Shown: positions 10,093-18,800, numbered from the stretch's first letter. The stretch is 64,000 bases of DNA from Butyrivibrio sp. NC2007 (GCF_000421405.1 NZ_ATWY01000001.1:1-64000); one strand, 5' to 3'. A program made the numbers and translations. The notes: a model not told the origin generated them from the letters alone.

Positions 10093-10985
10093 TGGACACT
10101 CAGATACAGGAGTTTACAAGGTATCTCAAAAGTGTAAAAAAGACCTCCGATAACACCGTTATATCCTACAAAAGAGACCTGGAGAGAATGGTTTCTTACA
10201 TGGAGAGAAGAGGGATAACCGATGTTAAGGACATAACTCAGGATCGGCTGTTGGACTACGCTGGTAGCCTTCAGGATGAGCATTTTGCTGCGTCATCCAT
10301 AACAAGGCACTACACCTCGATCAAGGCTTTTTTCCGCTATATGCTTGAGAATGGTAATATTGATGATAACCCTGCGGAGACACTAAAGAGCCCACAGATA
10401 GAGAAGAAGGGACCAAGAGTACTGACTACGGTAGAAATTGAGGACCTTCTGAGCCAGGACTTTGGCAGCGATGCCAAGGGAATAAGAGACAGAGCGATAC
10501 TTGAGCTTATGTATGCGACAGGTCTTAAGGCATCTGAAGTTATAGGGCTTAAGCTCTCAAACGTTGACCTGAGCCTTAGCTGCATCAGAATTACGGGAAG
10601 TGGCAAGAATGCCAAGGAAAGGCTCGTGCCTTACGGCAGGAAAGCCAAGGATGCCCTAGGGAGCTATCTTTTAAAGGCAAGAGCAGAGCTCCTTGAAGGG
10701 GATGAAGATGACGAGACGGTTTTCCTTAACTGCAGCGGAACACCTATGAGCAGACAGGGACTTTGGAAGCTGATAAAGACATATGTTAAGAAGGCGGGGA
10801 TCAACTCAGATATTACGCCGTTTACTCTAAGGCACTCGTTTGCTGTGCACCTGGTTGATAACGGAGCAGATGTGTCATCGGTTCAGGAACTGATGGGATA
10901 TTCGGAGAGTAACACGATTTCCAGATATATCAAAAAGAAAGATAATTCAAAAGACCCATTCGCCTGGGCAAGGATCAGAAACTAA
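10089..10985 (+). CDS. XerD-like tyrosine recombinase with altered catalytic residues
   Basis: 298 aa with the full Xer layout: a SAM-like N-terminal domain (about 1-100) and a catalytic domain (about 110-298). Aligned by eye to E. coli XerD, the first catalytic Arg is K147 (YATGLKASE), the His of HxLRH is F245 (PFTLRH), and the later His is Y271 (MGYSES). The beta-hairpin Lys (K173), the second Arg (R248) and the tyrosine nucleophile (Y280) are kept. It may be a weakened recombinase or a DNA-binding paralogue, not the chromosomal XerD. It starts within the last codons of the upstream gene. Confidence 0.85.
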   Translation: MMDTQIQEFTRYLKSVKKTSDNTVISYKRDLERMVSYMERRGITDVKDITQDRLLDYAGSLQDEHFAASSITRHYTSIKAFFRYMLENGNIDDNPAETLKSPQIEKKGPRVLTTVEIEDLLSQDFGSDAKGIRDRAILELMYATGLKASEVIGLKLSNVDLSLSCIRITGSGKNAKERLVPYGRKAKDALGSYLLKARAELLEGDEDDETVFLNCSGTPMSRQGLWKLIKTYVKKAGINSDITPFTLRHSFAVHLVDNGADVSSVQELMGYSESNTISRYIKKKDNSKDPFAWARIRN

Positions 10986-11025
10986 AAATGAACCACTGAC
11001 TCCGTCCCCAGGGCTCATTTCAATG

Positions 11026-12054
11026 TCATGACATTTCTGCGATATCAAGAAGGAGTCTCTCTGTGTCGTCCCATCCAAGACATGGATCTGTGATGGATTT
11101 TCCGTAGATTCCCTCGCCAATCTTCTGGCAGCCTTCTTCAATGTAACTCTCGATCATAACGCCCTTTACAAGCTTCTTGATGTCGGGGTTGTGGTTTCTT
11201 GAGTGAAGGACCTCTTTTACAATCCTGATCTGTTCCTTGAACTGCTTGTTGGAGTTATTGTGGTTGGCATCAATGATGGCAGCCGGATTAACGATTTCTC
11301 TCTGTTCATAGAGCTTAAGCAGAAGGCTTAAGTCCTCGTAGTGGTAGTTTGGAAGTGACTGGCCATGCTTGTTGCTGGAGCCTCTGAGTACGCAGTGTGC
11401 AAGAGGATTACCGTTGGTATTAACTTCATAGCCTCTGTAAACGAAGGTGTGAGGCTGCTGAGCTGCATAAACGGAGTTGAGCATGACGCTTAAGGTTCCA
11501 CTGGTAGGATTCTTCATTCCGGCAGGAACATCAAAGCCGCTGGCTGTCATTCTGTGCTCCTGGTCCTCAACACTTCTGGCACCGATGGCCACATAGGAGA
11601 GGATATCTGCAACATAGCCCCAGTTCTCGGGGTAGAGCATCTCATCAGCTGCTGTAAGGCCGGATTCCTCGATGGCCTTAATCTGCATGTGTCTCATGGC
11701 AACAAGGCCTGCTCTGAAATCTGTCTTGCCCTCTGGATCGGGCTGAGAGGTCATTCCCTTATAGCCATCGCCTGTTGTACGTGGCTTGTTGGTATAGATT
11801 CTGGGGATAAGGATCAGTTTGTCCTTGACCTTATCGTTCAGTTTGCCAAGGCGTGATACGTAATCACAGACAGCGTCCTCGTTGTCGGCAGAGCATGGGC
11901 CTACAACAACCAGGAACTTGTCGCTCTTTCCTGTGAATACGTCAGCGATCATGGCGTCTCTCTCTTTTTTGAGAGCTGTCAGCTCCTTGCCAAGGGGATA
12001 CTCATGTCTGATCTCCTCGGGAGTAGGGAGCTTCTGTATATATTCAAAAGACAT
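11026..12054 (-). CDS. aroF: 3-deoxy-7-phosphoheptulonate (DAHP) synthase, class I
   Basis: 342 aa AroF/G/H-type enzyme. It condenses phosphoenolpyruvate and erythrose 4-phosphate, the first step of the shikimate pathway. Metal-site residues are visible in GPCSADNEDA (Cys), DANHNNSNKQ (His), MIESYIEEG (Glu) and SITDPCLGW (Asp). The phosphate-binding PRIYTNKPRTT is also intact. GGAGGAAT sits a few bases before the ATG (plus-strand 12058-12066). The gene is convergent with the Xer-like gene and downstream of the methyltransferase. The isozyme (Phe-, Tyr- or Trp-sensitive) cannot be read from sequence alone, so the symbol is nominal. Confidence 0.92.
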   Translation of the reverse strand: MSFEYIQKLPTPEEIRHEYPLGKELTALKKERDAMIADVFTGKSDKFLVVVGPCSADNEDAVCDYVSRLGKLNDKVKDKLILIPRIYTNKPRTTGDGYKGMTSQPDPEGKTDFRAGLVAMRHMQIKAIEESGLTAADEMLYPENWGYVADILSYVAIGARSVEDQEHRMTASGFDVPAGMKNPTSGTLSVMLNSVYAAQQPHTFVYRGYEVNTNGNPLAHCVLRGSSNKHGQSLPNYHYEDLSLLLKLYEQREIVNPAAIIDANHNNSNKQFKEQIRIVKEVLHSRNHNPDIKKLVKGVMIESYIEEGCQKIGEGIYGKSITDPCLGWDDTERLLLDIAEMS

Positions 12055-12086
12055 TTCTATTCCTCCAAATTTAATAGTCGAGTTTC

Positions 12087-12115
12087 ACTATAGCACTTTA
12101 AACCGTAAAAGTAAA
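12087..12115 (-). promoter_or_regulatory. Possible promoter of the DAHP synthase gene
   Basis: On the minus strand, TTTACT (12110-12115) and TATAGT (12087-12092) are 17 nt apart. They sit at the 3' end of the methyltransferase gene, about 35 nt upstream of the DAHP synthase start. Confidence 0.4.
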
Positions 12116-13986
12116 GCTAATTCTTCATCAGTAATATCATAGAGCGAAGCGACTATTTTATCAATCTCAGCAGGATCCGGCTGCATTGTAAGCTCAGAAA
12201 GCCTCTTTTGGTCAGCTTCAGAGCACTTTGCGATAGGGAGCATTTCAAGGGCAGAGCGCAGAACCTTCATGTTTCTGAACCTGTGCCTATAATAAAAGCT
12301 CATGACTGAGGAATTCAGGATTGCCATTATGTATCTTGAGCTATAACCGCTCATATGCGGAATGATGATATTTGCGCTGTTCAGGGAAACAAGCCCCTCT
12401 TCATCAATGGCAATTACCGGCTCATCAGCTATAAATCGGTAAAAGAGCTTTTCCTTTGCCCTATAGAACTTCTCCGGAGCACATTGCTGAAAGCTCTCCG
12501 GGTTGAATCGCAGATATTTCCTAGCCGGAAGCAGTGAATACTTCGTCAGCTCTTTTCCCGTAATTACAGGTTCGTAGCCGGGAAGCGGTGTATCGGAGAG
12601 CAGAGTCTTGTTGGAGCCGGTTACAATGCCAAGGGCAAAGTCTGCATTGCCTTCCAAGGTAAAATGTGGCACTGACTCAATCTTTTTCAAAAGAGCATAT
12701 TCCGTATCGTCGCAGATAAGCTGGAAGCTTGATGATGCAAGGCGTCCCGAGTCAGCAGTAAAGCTCTTTCTGGTTATGAGCTCAGATTTTCTTGATTTCG
12801 AAAAAGAGACCTCGGTTTTATAGTCTTTAGCTTTTTTGGATGTCTTTTTCAGTGTCAGTATCACGCATGGGCACTGGACCTTATCAAATACCTCACCGAG
12901 GTAATGGATTGACAGAACCTGTGCTTTTCCCAGCATGAGGCTGCGAATTGCAGTGTGGAGCCTGACATCCAGGATGGATTCCGGTAGGAGAAAAGACATT
13001 ACTCCGTTATCTGCAAGGCTTTCAAGGCTCTTTTCTATAAATAATGAGAAAGACTCGGGATTCTTGTCGCCGGTATAGGAGACAAAGAGCTCTTTTAGAA
13101 CCTTTTGCTCATTTTTAGAATACACGAATCCCCAGGGGGGATTGCCGATTATCAGGTCATAATGATTGCCCGAATTATTTTTTAAAAAATCCTGCAACAA
13201 AATGTGACTCTTGATTGTATCTAAATTAGAAGCGGTTCTAATGTTGTATTTAAGGACCAGATTGATCCTGACTATGGCGACAGCTTCCGGGTCGATATCA
13301 GAGCCATAAACGTTCTTTGGTAGCAGACCTTTTGGAAGACGAAGAAGGAAATTTCCTGTGCCACAGGCGGGATCTATCAGCTTCATATCGGTAGGCAGAT
13401 CTTTTGGGAACGCTTCATCTACGATCTTGTCCACCACGTAGAATGGGGTGTAGTAAGAGCCGGTGGATTTCTTTTCCTGAAGACGGCGGAGCGAGATATA
13501 GAGCATGCCCAGGGTATCCTCCCCCTCAATATAATTTAGAGGATACTCGTCCAAAAGAGTGACAGGAAGGGCTTTAGGAGCCTTTCCCAAAAGGGAATCT
13601 ATAACGCCCGCCGGAATGTCTTTTGACATGCAAAAAGAGCGCGCGTAGGCATGGATAATGTCACGGATGTTGATGTGCTTACCGGTCAGCTCATTGATAA
13701 GAGCCTTTATAATTGGATAATTTGGTGAATTGCTGTCGATGTAGGACTTTGGTATATAGTTTTCACTATTCCGGGTCTTGTTGCGACGGCTTTTTAAGTA
13801 TTCGGAAGTATCCAGGGCTTTGTGAAGGCGCATGATATCAGCCCTTAAAAAGACATAGGGACGCCTTGAGATGCAGGAGAGCTTTCCAAGCTTCACCCAG
13901 TTCTTGACGGTAGCTTCTGAAATTCCTAGGATCTCGGAGGCCTTTGATATGCTGATTGTCTCGTTGTTTAAATCTTTTGTGCCCAT
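12088..13986 (-). CDS. Orphan N6-adenine DNA methyltransferase with N-terminal helix-turn-helix
   Basis: About 632 aa. A small MerR/excisionase-type HTH (SISKASEILGISEATVKNW) opens the protein. A helical segment follows, then a Rossmann methylase domain with motif I (DPACGTGNFLLRLP) and motif IV (NPPWGF), typical of TaqI/Eco57I-type gamma-class adenine methylases. The C-terminal third looks like a TaqI-type target-recognition domain. I see no nuclease domain and no restriction gene beside it, so it may be an orphan methylase. The start is set at Met of MGTKDLNNE (13986). A longer frame reaches 14055 but would include the promoter. No Shine-Dalgarno precedes either start. Confidence 0.82.
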   Translation of the reverse strand: MGTKDLNNETISISKASEILGISEATVKNWVKLGKLSCISRRPYVFLRADIMRLHKALDTSEYLKSRRNKTRNSENYIPKSYIDSNSPNYPIIKALINELTGKHINIRDIIHAYARSFCMSKDIPAGVIDSLLGKAPKALPVTLLDEYPLNYIEGEDTLGMLYISLRRLQEKKSTGSYYTPFYVVDKIVDEAFPKDLPTDMKLIDPACGTGNFLLRLPKGLLPKNVYGSDIDPEAVAIVRINLVLKYNIRTASNLDTIKSHILLQDFLKNNSGNHYDLIIGNPPWGFVYSKNEQKVLKELFVSYTGDKNPESFSLFIEKSLESLADNGVMSFLLPESILDVRLHTAIRSLMLGKAQVLSIHYLGEVFDKVQCPCVILTLKKTSKKAKDYKTEVSFSKSRKSELITRKSFTADSGRLASSSFQLICDDTEYALLKKIESVPHFTLEGNADFALGIVTGSNKTLLSDTPLPGYEPVITGKELTKYSLLPARKYLRFNPESFQQCAPEKFYRAKEKLFYRFIADEPVIAIDEEGLVSLNSANIIIPHMSGYSSRYIMAILNSSVMSFYYRHRFRNMKVLRSALEMLPIAKCSEADQKRLSELTMQPDPAEIDKIVASLYDITDEELALLLRFKVL

Positions 13987-13992
13987 ATTTAC

Positions 13993-14021
13993 ATTATTAA
14001 TGGGCGCAAACAAAATTGCAA
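13993..14021 (-). promoter_or_regulatory. Promoter of the methyltransferase gene, leaderless arrangement
   Basis: On the minus strand, TTGCAA (14016-14021) and AATAAT (13993-13998) are 17 nt apart. Only 6 nt separate the -10 box from the ATG at 13986, so transcription should begin at or next to the start codon. Confidence 0.5.
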
Positions 14022-14022
14022 G

Positions 14023-14050
14023 TGCAAAACCTACTCCCATGCTGTATAAT
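14023..14050 (+). promoter_or_regulatory. Promoter of the cysteine-peptidase operon
   Basis: A perfect TATAAT (14045-14050) lies 16 nt after TGCAAA (14023-14028), 44 nt upstream of the ATG at 14094. It is divergent from, and interleaved with, the methyltransferase promoter. Confidence 0.5.
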
Positions 14051-14093
14051 GGCATGGTTTGATGTTTAGAGAAATTAAGGTAAGGAAAGTGTA

Positions 14094-15683
14094 ATGAAAA
14101 AGGGAAAAGGTCTTTTAACAGGATTATTACTGGTGCTGGTCATGGCAGCCATAATTACAGGGTCACTGGTTGCGGGATATAAGTTTATTACGACCATTAA
14201 CAGAGACGCCAAGAAGCGCTTTGATGAGGTTTCCAAGAATATCGAGTCTGCAAGCAAGGAGAAACTCGGCATTTCATTGGATCAGCATTTGGGCATTGAT
14301 GAGACGAAGCTCCTGGGATATGAAGAGAAGGAGAAGAGAAACTATCAGGGCGCAAGGATATATGAGTGCAACAGCTATATCTTTAATGACAGGGGAGATG
14401 TTCTTACTGACTTTTTTAAGGAGGACAGCTACGGACTTCCTATACGCTTTGATGCTGACAGAAAGTATGGAGTGCTTCAGAATAAGGGCAGTTGCTATTT
14501 GATAGATTCCAATCTTAACTACACCAAGATAGCAGAGGACTGTGTTTACTGCGGAATAAATTTTGAGGGAACATACGCTTTTTATACATCAGATTCCGGA
14601 ATTTGCCTCTATGAAATTGAAAATAAGAAAGAAATTGTGATAGATGATAGCGGCTTTGACGCCTGCATATCACCTGACGGTAAGATGCTTTGTTATGTTA
14701 AATATCAAAGCGGCGGAGATACAGCAGTTTATATTGCCGGAATTGACAAGGAGCCGGAGTGTATAGATATGACTGATTCCGGATTTTATCATCCTTATGT
14801 AGTATCTGACGATGGCAAGTATGCTTTCTATGAAGCAAATGATACATCCATTGGAACAGGGCTTATGTGCTCCAATAACGGCGAGAGAATGAAGCTCAGC
14901 AAAAACTATACCAGGACACTTCTTTTTGACAGAAATTGCCAGAAGGTTCTGTTTTATTACGACAAAAGGATAAGGTATTACGATGTGTTTACCGATTCTG
15001 TTGTGGACCTGAGCATTGATGATGATATCAGCGAGCTTAAAGGCTTCGGAGATTATAACTATGTAATGAATGATTCATACTACTCAATGGTCCTTGATGC
15101 ATCGAATTTTGAAGAAAATGTAATAATAACAGGCTACAGGAGTGTATATTGCACAAATGGTGTGATTCCGGAAGCTGTTCTTTTATCAGAAGGCTATTGC
15201 AATAACTTTGGCTTATCCAAGGAAGGACCGGGCTGCGTTTTCGAGAGAGAGGATGCCATTGTAAAGGCGGTATATACCGGTGGTGAGGTTTTAGAAACTA
15301 CACTGTATGAGGACACAGAACATATTGCCTACGTTTCAATGAATGATGATCTGAGCGAAGGAGTTATGCTCATACGTGAAAAAGTGGAAGACGAATACGT
15401 TTATAATCTCTACAGCTTAGCAGAAGACGGCACAAAAGAGTTTGTGGCTGAATGCGGTAAGAATTATATTGATTCCATTAGGTGGGATAAATTCTTTAAA
15501 AAATGCTATTATATAAGTGATGGTAATATTTACAGCTTAAGTATAAAGACCGGTGAAACAAAGCTCATAGCAAGTGATTGTGACTCATTTGACTATGTGT
15601 TTTCCAGGGATGCAGTCCCGGGATTTAAGGATAATAGCGGTAAATTGTTCTATATCATCAATGATAAAGTATACGAGCGATAA
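14094..15683 (+). CDS. Membrane-anchored protein with predicted beta-propeller, function unknown
   Basis: 529 aa. One N-terminal membrane segment (about 8-30, LLTGLLLVLVMAAIITGSLVAGYKF) is followed by a large extracytosolic part. That part consists of repeating beta-rich units with Asp-Gly turns (ISPDGKMLCYVK, VSDDGKYAFYE), as in TolB/WD40-like propellers. This is a structural impression, not a family match. AAGGAAAG precedes the ATG. Two cysteine-peptidase genes follow with gaps of 12 and 11 nt, so the three are probably one operon. A surface scaffold or sensor partner for those peptidases is conceivable. Confidence 0.7.
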   Translation: MKKGKGLLTGLLLVLVMAAIITGSLVAGYKFITTINRDAKKRFDEVSKNIESASKEKLGISLDQHLGIDETKLLGYEEKEKRNYQGARIYECNSYIFNDRGDVLTDFFKEDSYGLPIRFDADRKYGVLQNKGSCYLIDSNLNYTKIAEDCVYCGINFEGTYAFYTSDSGICLYEIENKKEIVIDDSGFDACISPDGKMLCYVKYQSGGDTAVYIAGIDKEPECIDMTDSGFYHPYVVSDDGKYAFYEANDTSIGTGLMCSNNGERMKLSKNYTRTLLFDRNCQKVLFYYDKRIRYYDVFTDSVVDLSIDDDISELKGFGDYNYVMNDSYYSMVLDASNFEENVIITGYRSVYCTNGVIPEAVLLSEGYCNNFGLSKEGPGCVFEREDAIVKAVYTGGEVLETTLYEDTEHIAYVSMNDDLSEGVMLIREKVEDEYVYNLYSLAEDGTKEFVAECGKNYIDSIRWDKFFKKCYYISDGNIYSLSIKTGETKLIASDCDSFDYVFSRDAVPGFKDNSGKLFYIINDKVYER

Positions 15684-15695
15684 GGGATTTTTCTG

Positions 15696-16325
15696 ATGAA
15701 AAAGCCGTATGGGGGCATAACAAACGTATCTAAATATCTGATGGAGCAATATGGACAGAGAGGAATTCTGGTCAAAAGAGGCAGATCCATCCTTATGAAT
15801 CAGATGTCCATGGAGCAGATAAGCGGCCGAGTTACAAGGAACTGTTCAGTAGTGGCAGTTACGCGAGTGGTTGATTATTATCGCCAGCAGCTGAAGCTCC
15901 CCGGAATTCCTGAGGATATTCACGAGCTTTACAAATTCGTGGAAGAGGTGGCAGAAGCCTACGGCTATACAGATAAGAGAGGAACAATGCCGTTCTTTAT
16001 CGCAGGTATTACAAGGGAGACCTTTAAAGAGTATGGAGTCAAGGCGAGATGCAGAGGCGTTTACGTCTGGAGTTTTGAAAAACATGTAGTTCGTGAGATA
16101 TCGGAAGGAAGACCGGTGATCATGAACATCGCAAGGGGGTTCTATAAAGACCACACAATTGTTGTGGCAGGTTACAGTATATGGAAGGTTGGGGATAAGC
16201 TCTATCCCATGCTAAGAGTTATAGACGGCTGGAAGAAGGGCATCCACTACATAGATTACGAAGCATTTTCAAAAGATATATCGCAGTCAATTTTTGGTTC
16301 TTTTAACACCACCAGGATTTCTTAA
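15696..16325 (+). CDS. C39-like papain-fold peptidase, apparently cytosolic
   Basis: 209 aa without signal peptide or membrane segment. A candidate catalytic Cys lies in TRNCSVVAVTRVV, a His in YKDHTIVVAGY, and an Asp in LRVIDGW. That order and spacing fit the C39_2/papain-like fold. No ABC transporter domain is attached, unlike bacteriocin-processing C39 enzymes. It sits between the propeller-like protein and a secreted C1 peptidase in one operon. The substrate is unknown. Confidence 0.6.
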   Translation: MKKPYGGITNVSKYLMEQYGQRGILVKRGRSILMNQMSMEQISGRVTRNCSVVAVTRVVDYYRQQLKLPGIPEDIHELYKFVEEVAEAYGYTDKRGTMPFFIAGITRETFKEYGVKARCRGVYVWSFEKHVVREISEGRPVIMNIARGFYKDHTIVVAGYSIWKVGDKLYPMLRVIDGWKKGIHYIDYEAFSKDISQSIFGSFNTTRIS

Positions 16326-16336
16326 GAGGGCTTGAA

Positions 16337-18154
16337 ATGAAGAAGAAAACCGGAATTATTTTGGCAGTTGTTCTTTTGCTTGCAGCAGCGATCTGCGCTC
16401 TTGTTGTCGTGAAGATGAGACCGTCAGGAAGCGCAAATCCTTCAAGGCGCGATGATGCGCAGCTCGCCGGAGCTGTTACGGATGAAGATCTGTCGGCAGT
16501 TACGGGAGATGAAGTGACGCCGGCAGCTACACAGACGCCAAAGGATAATACCGGTGGGCTTACAGAGAGCATCGTTGAACAGGATGCCAATAAACCCCTT
16601 AGCGATGATGTTGAGACAGTCAGAGAGATCAGCCTCAACGAAGCTGTTGTCATGGGCGAAGGTGATATAGGAACTTTCTACGGTGATGAAGAGTATAAGG
16701 ATGTTGTTCCGGTTGACATCAGCTCTTTTTCCGCATCAGACATTCCGTCCAAATACGATTCAAGAGATGTAGATGGCAAGAGATATGTTACTCCTGTTAA
16801 AGATCAGGGATATTCTTATCTGTGCTGGAGCTTTGCAGCCATGGGCGCCTGCGAGAGCGATATATTAAAGCATCATGAGGATATCGGCTACGAGGATATC
16901 AACCTTTCCGAGAAGCATCTTGCCTATTACAATATGCATGAAGCAACAGGCTCGCTGGACGGCGGGATTGATAGCGACTACCGAGAGTTTGTAAATGACG
17001 TGGGTGAGGCAGATGCATTTGTCGTAGATGCAGATACCGGATATCTTGCCTGCGGCGGTGTTACCAATTTCGTTATAAGCATTCTGAGCGCCTGGAAGGG
17101 CCCTGTTGATGATAAAGACGCAGATTCCTTTAAGAGCCTGTACGGAAGCTATTATCTCTTTACCGATAACACGGATAAGCCTTCGGATGCGTACGGCGGA
17201 GATTATCATGTGCAGAGCGTGCTTCAGATGCCGTCAAATATTAACAACAACACTCTGATCAAGCAGATGATAATGGAACACGGCGCAGCAACTGTCGGTG
17301 TTTGCGCAGATGGCAAGTTCTTCAAGGATCACAGCAGCAATCTCTACTCAACCTTTGGCGGCGAGACTCCGCTGACAGCTGATCATGAGGTTCTGATCAT
17401 CGGATGGGACGATGACTACAGCGCATCAAACTTTAAGTATACGCCTGAGGGAGACGGAGCGTGGCTATGCAGAAACAGCTGGGGAGAGGGCTCAGGACAG
17501 AAAGGCTGCTTTTATCTTTCATATTATGACGAGACCACAGCTATAAGTAATGCTGCTTCCTATGATGTGGCTCTTAAGAGCGATGATAACTGGTATGACA
17601 ATAACTATCAGGTTGCCGGATTTATTACAAATGCAGTAAGTACGCTAGATGATTCACTTAATACAGCTAAGGCTTATTCGGCAGCATCAAACCCTTACGG
17701 AATGATGTACAAGGCTCATTCTGATGAAGAGCTTAAGGCAATAGGCATTATGGCTTTTGACCTGTACCAGCAGTACGAGATAAGCGTTTATCTTAATCCG
17801 GAAGTTACGGATGAGGGAATTTCTTTTGCAGGAAAAGAGCCTGAGACTACCCAGAAGGTATCGGCAATAAGCGGAGGATATCACTCCTTTGAACTTGAAA
17901 AGCCAGTTTCTCTAAAGGCAGGGGATGAGTTCTTTATCCTGATAAAGCCAAATACCAAAGGAAGGCTGGTATTCGAGAAAGCCGGAGAGATAATGAGCGA
18001 CCCATGTTATGATGAGTGGAATAACCTGACCGGTAACATTCATAACACCTATGCAGCCAGTGGGAGAAGCTACTATATTTCAGATGATGGAAACTACATG
18101 GTAAGTCAGGATGACAAGGACTTCTTTGTTAAGGCCTACACCAATAACAAATAA
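16337..18154 (+). CDS. Secreted C1-family (papain-like) cysteine peptidase
   Basis: 605 aa. An N-terminal hydrophobic segment (about 5-25) acts as signal or anchor. A Thr/Asp-rich linker follows, then a papain domain starting near IPSKYDSRDVDGKRYVTPVKDQG. The catalytic triad is C163 (YLCWSF), H350 (ADHEVLIIGWDD) and N380 (CRNSWGEG). The C-terminal ~200 aa form a beta-rich accessory domain of the kind found in bacterial surface C1 peptidases. It is the third gene of the 14094-18154 operon and ends at a strong terminator. A role in extracellular protein degradation is likely. Confidence 0.88.
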   Translation: MKKKTGIILAVVLLLAAAICALVVVKMRPSGSANPSRRDDAQLAGAVTDEDLSAVTGDEVTPAATQTPKDNTGGLTESIVEQDANKPLSDDVETVREISLNEAVVMGEGDIGTFYGDEEYKDVVPVDISSFSASDIPSKYDSRDVDGKRYVTPVKDQGYSYLCWSFAAMGACESDILKHHEDIGYEDINLSEKHLAYYNMHEATGSLDGGIDSDYREFVNDVGEADAFVVDADTGYLACGGVTNFVISILSAWKGPVDDKDADSFKSLYGSYYLFTDNTDKPSDAYGGDYHVQSVLQMPSNINNNTLIKQMIMEHGAATVGVCADGKFFKDHSSNLYSTFGGETPLTADHEVLIIGWDDDYSASNFKYTPEGDGAWLCRNSWGEGSGQKGCFYLSYYDETTAISNAASYDVALKSDDNWYDNNYQVAGFITNAVSTLDDSLNTAKAYSAASNPYGMMYKAHSDEELKAIGIMAFDLYQQYEISVYLNPEVTDEGISFAGKEPETTQKVSAISGGYHSFELEKPVSLKAGDEFFILIKPNTKGRLVFEKAGEIMSDPCYDEWNNLTGNIHNTYAASGRSYYISDDGNYMVSQDDKDFFVKAYTNNK

Positions 18155-18165
18155 ATAAAGACACT

Positions 18166-18200
18166 AAAAAAGAAGACTTAGGGAGAGTCTTCTTTTTTAA
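18166..18200 (+). terminator. Strong bidirectional terminator
   Basis: A run of A followed by GAAGACT (stem 18166-18178) pairs over 13 bp with AGTCTTC and a T run (18186-18198). It ends the peptidase operon. Because both arms carry A/T tracts, it also works as a terminator for minus-strand transcription through the structured element next to it. Confidence 0.85.
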
Positions 18201-18220
18201 TGGTTTCACAAGATTTTTTT

Positions 18221-18302
18221 GGGAGGAGGGCAGTTTAATGGGGAGTTAAACTGCCCAGGTATGAAAAAAGTTTTGTTGGGGGAGTGAGAATTTTGTTCTC
18301 AC
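18221..18302. repeat. Structured element, copy 1 (possible small RNA)
   Basis: The element opens with GGGAGGAGGG. A perfect 11-bp hairpin follows (18228-18238 with 18246-18256) with a TGGGGAG loop. A conserved linker then runs from GGTATGAAAAAAG through TTTTGTTGGGGGAG, and a second hairpin (GTGAGAA with TTCTCAC, 18284-18302) ends it. Copy 2 at 18801 keeps the loop, linker and lead-in identical while both stems change sequence and still pair. That is a sign of selected RNA or DNA structure. The strand is unresolved. Read on the minus strand it exposes CTCCCCA and CCTCCTCCC and ends at the 18166 terminator. Confidence 0.75.
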
Positions 18303-18402
18303 AATATATATCGGTGAACTTAGTTTATTCTTTATAGTTGATTTTAAATAAATATAAACGAAATATCGAATACTAATTTGTGCATATTGTAGGAACAAAC
18401 GT

Positions 18403-18431
18403 TTGAAATATGTGAAAAAGTATGTTATATT
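18403..18431 (+). promoter_or_regulatory. Promoter of the 96-aa protein gene, with palindrome
   Basis: TTGAAA (18403-18408) and TATATT (18426-18431) are 17 nt apart, 31 nt before the ATG at 18462. A perfect 10-bp palindrome, CAAACGTTTG (18396-18405), overlaps the -35 box and could be an operator. Confidence 0.75.
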
Positions 18432-18461
18432 GTGTTTAGAATAAAGAAAGGCACAAGATAT

Positions 18462-18752
18462 ATGAACAAGAACGAGAAAGAACTGGAACAGATCAGCACA
18501 ACAGACAAATTAAAGGCATTTAAAGCTCTTAAGGATGCCGGCCTTCGCGTTGAGATGAGCGGAAGCGGAGTCCCTACTGTTGTATGCGTATCACCACTTG
18601 ATATTGATAAAGAGATCAAGAATGTTAAGAAGATTCTTAAGGAACTTCGCTACAACGGAAGCTTCGGCGTAAGAGGACCAAGAAAGTCAGACCAGATCTC
18701 AACGGAAGAGGTTTCCGAGAAGAAGGAAGAGGGCGAAGCAATCCCCGCATAA
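18462..18752 (+). CDS. Small conserved-looking protein of unknown function
   Basis: 96 aa, highly charged (pI not computed), no signal peptide or membrane segment. The N-terminal half looks helical. The middle, AGLRVEMSGSGVPTVVCVSP, reads like a compact beta unit. The C-terminus is an acidic tail. I do not recognise the family. The start is the ATG at 18462 behind GAAAGG; an in-frame GTG at 18432 falls before the predicted transcription start. The gene is monocistronic and stands between the two copies of the structured element. Confidence 0.75.
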   Translation: MNKNEKELEQISTTDKLKAFKALKDAGLRVEMSGSGVPTVVCVSPLDIDKEIKNVKKILKELRYNGSFGVRGPRKSDQISTEEVSEKKEEGEAIPA

Positions 18753-18763
18753 CGAACTTTCCA

Positions 18764-18792
18764 ATAAAAAAGGCACCTGTTAAACAGGTGCC
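18764..18792 (-). terminator. Minus-strand terminator beside structured element copy 2
   Basis: GGCACCTGTT (18772-18781) pairs perfectly with AACAGGTGCC (18783-18792). The A run at 18765-18771 becomes a T tract on the minus strand, while the plus side has only ATGATTTT. The hairpin therefore favours termination of a leftward transcript, although it may also end the 96-aa gene. Confidence 0.65.
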
Positions 18793-18800
18793 ATGATTTT

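Noticed and set aside
18432..18461. Earlier GTG start for the 96-aa protein
   Set aside because: It directly follows the -10 box (18426-18431), so it would not be in the mRNA; the ATG at 18462 has its own ribosome site.
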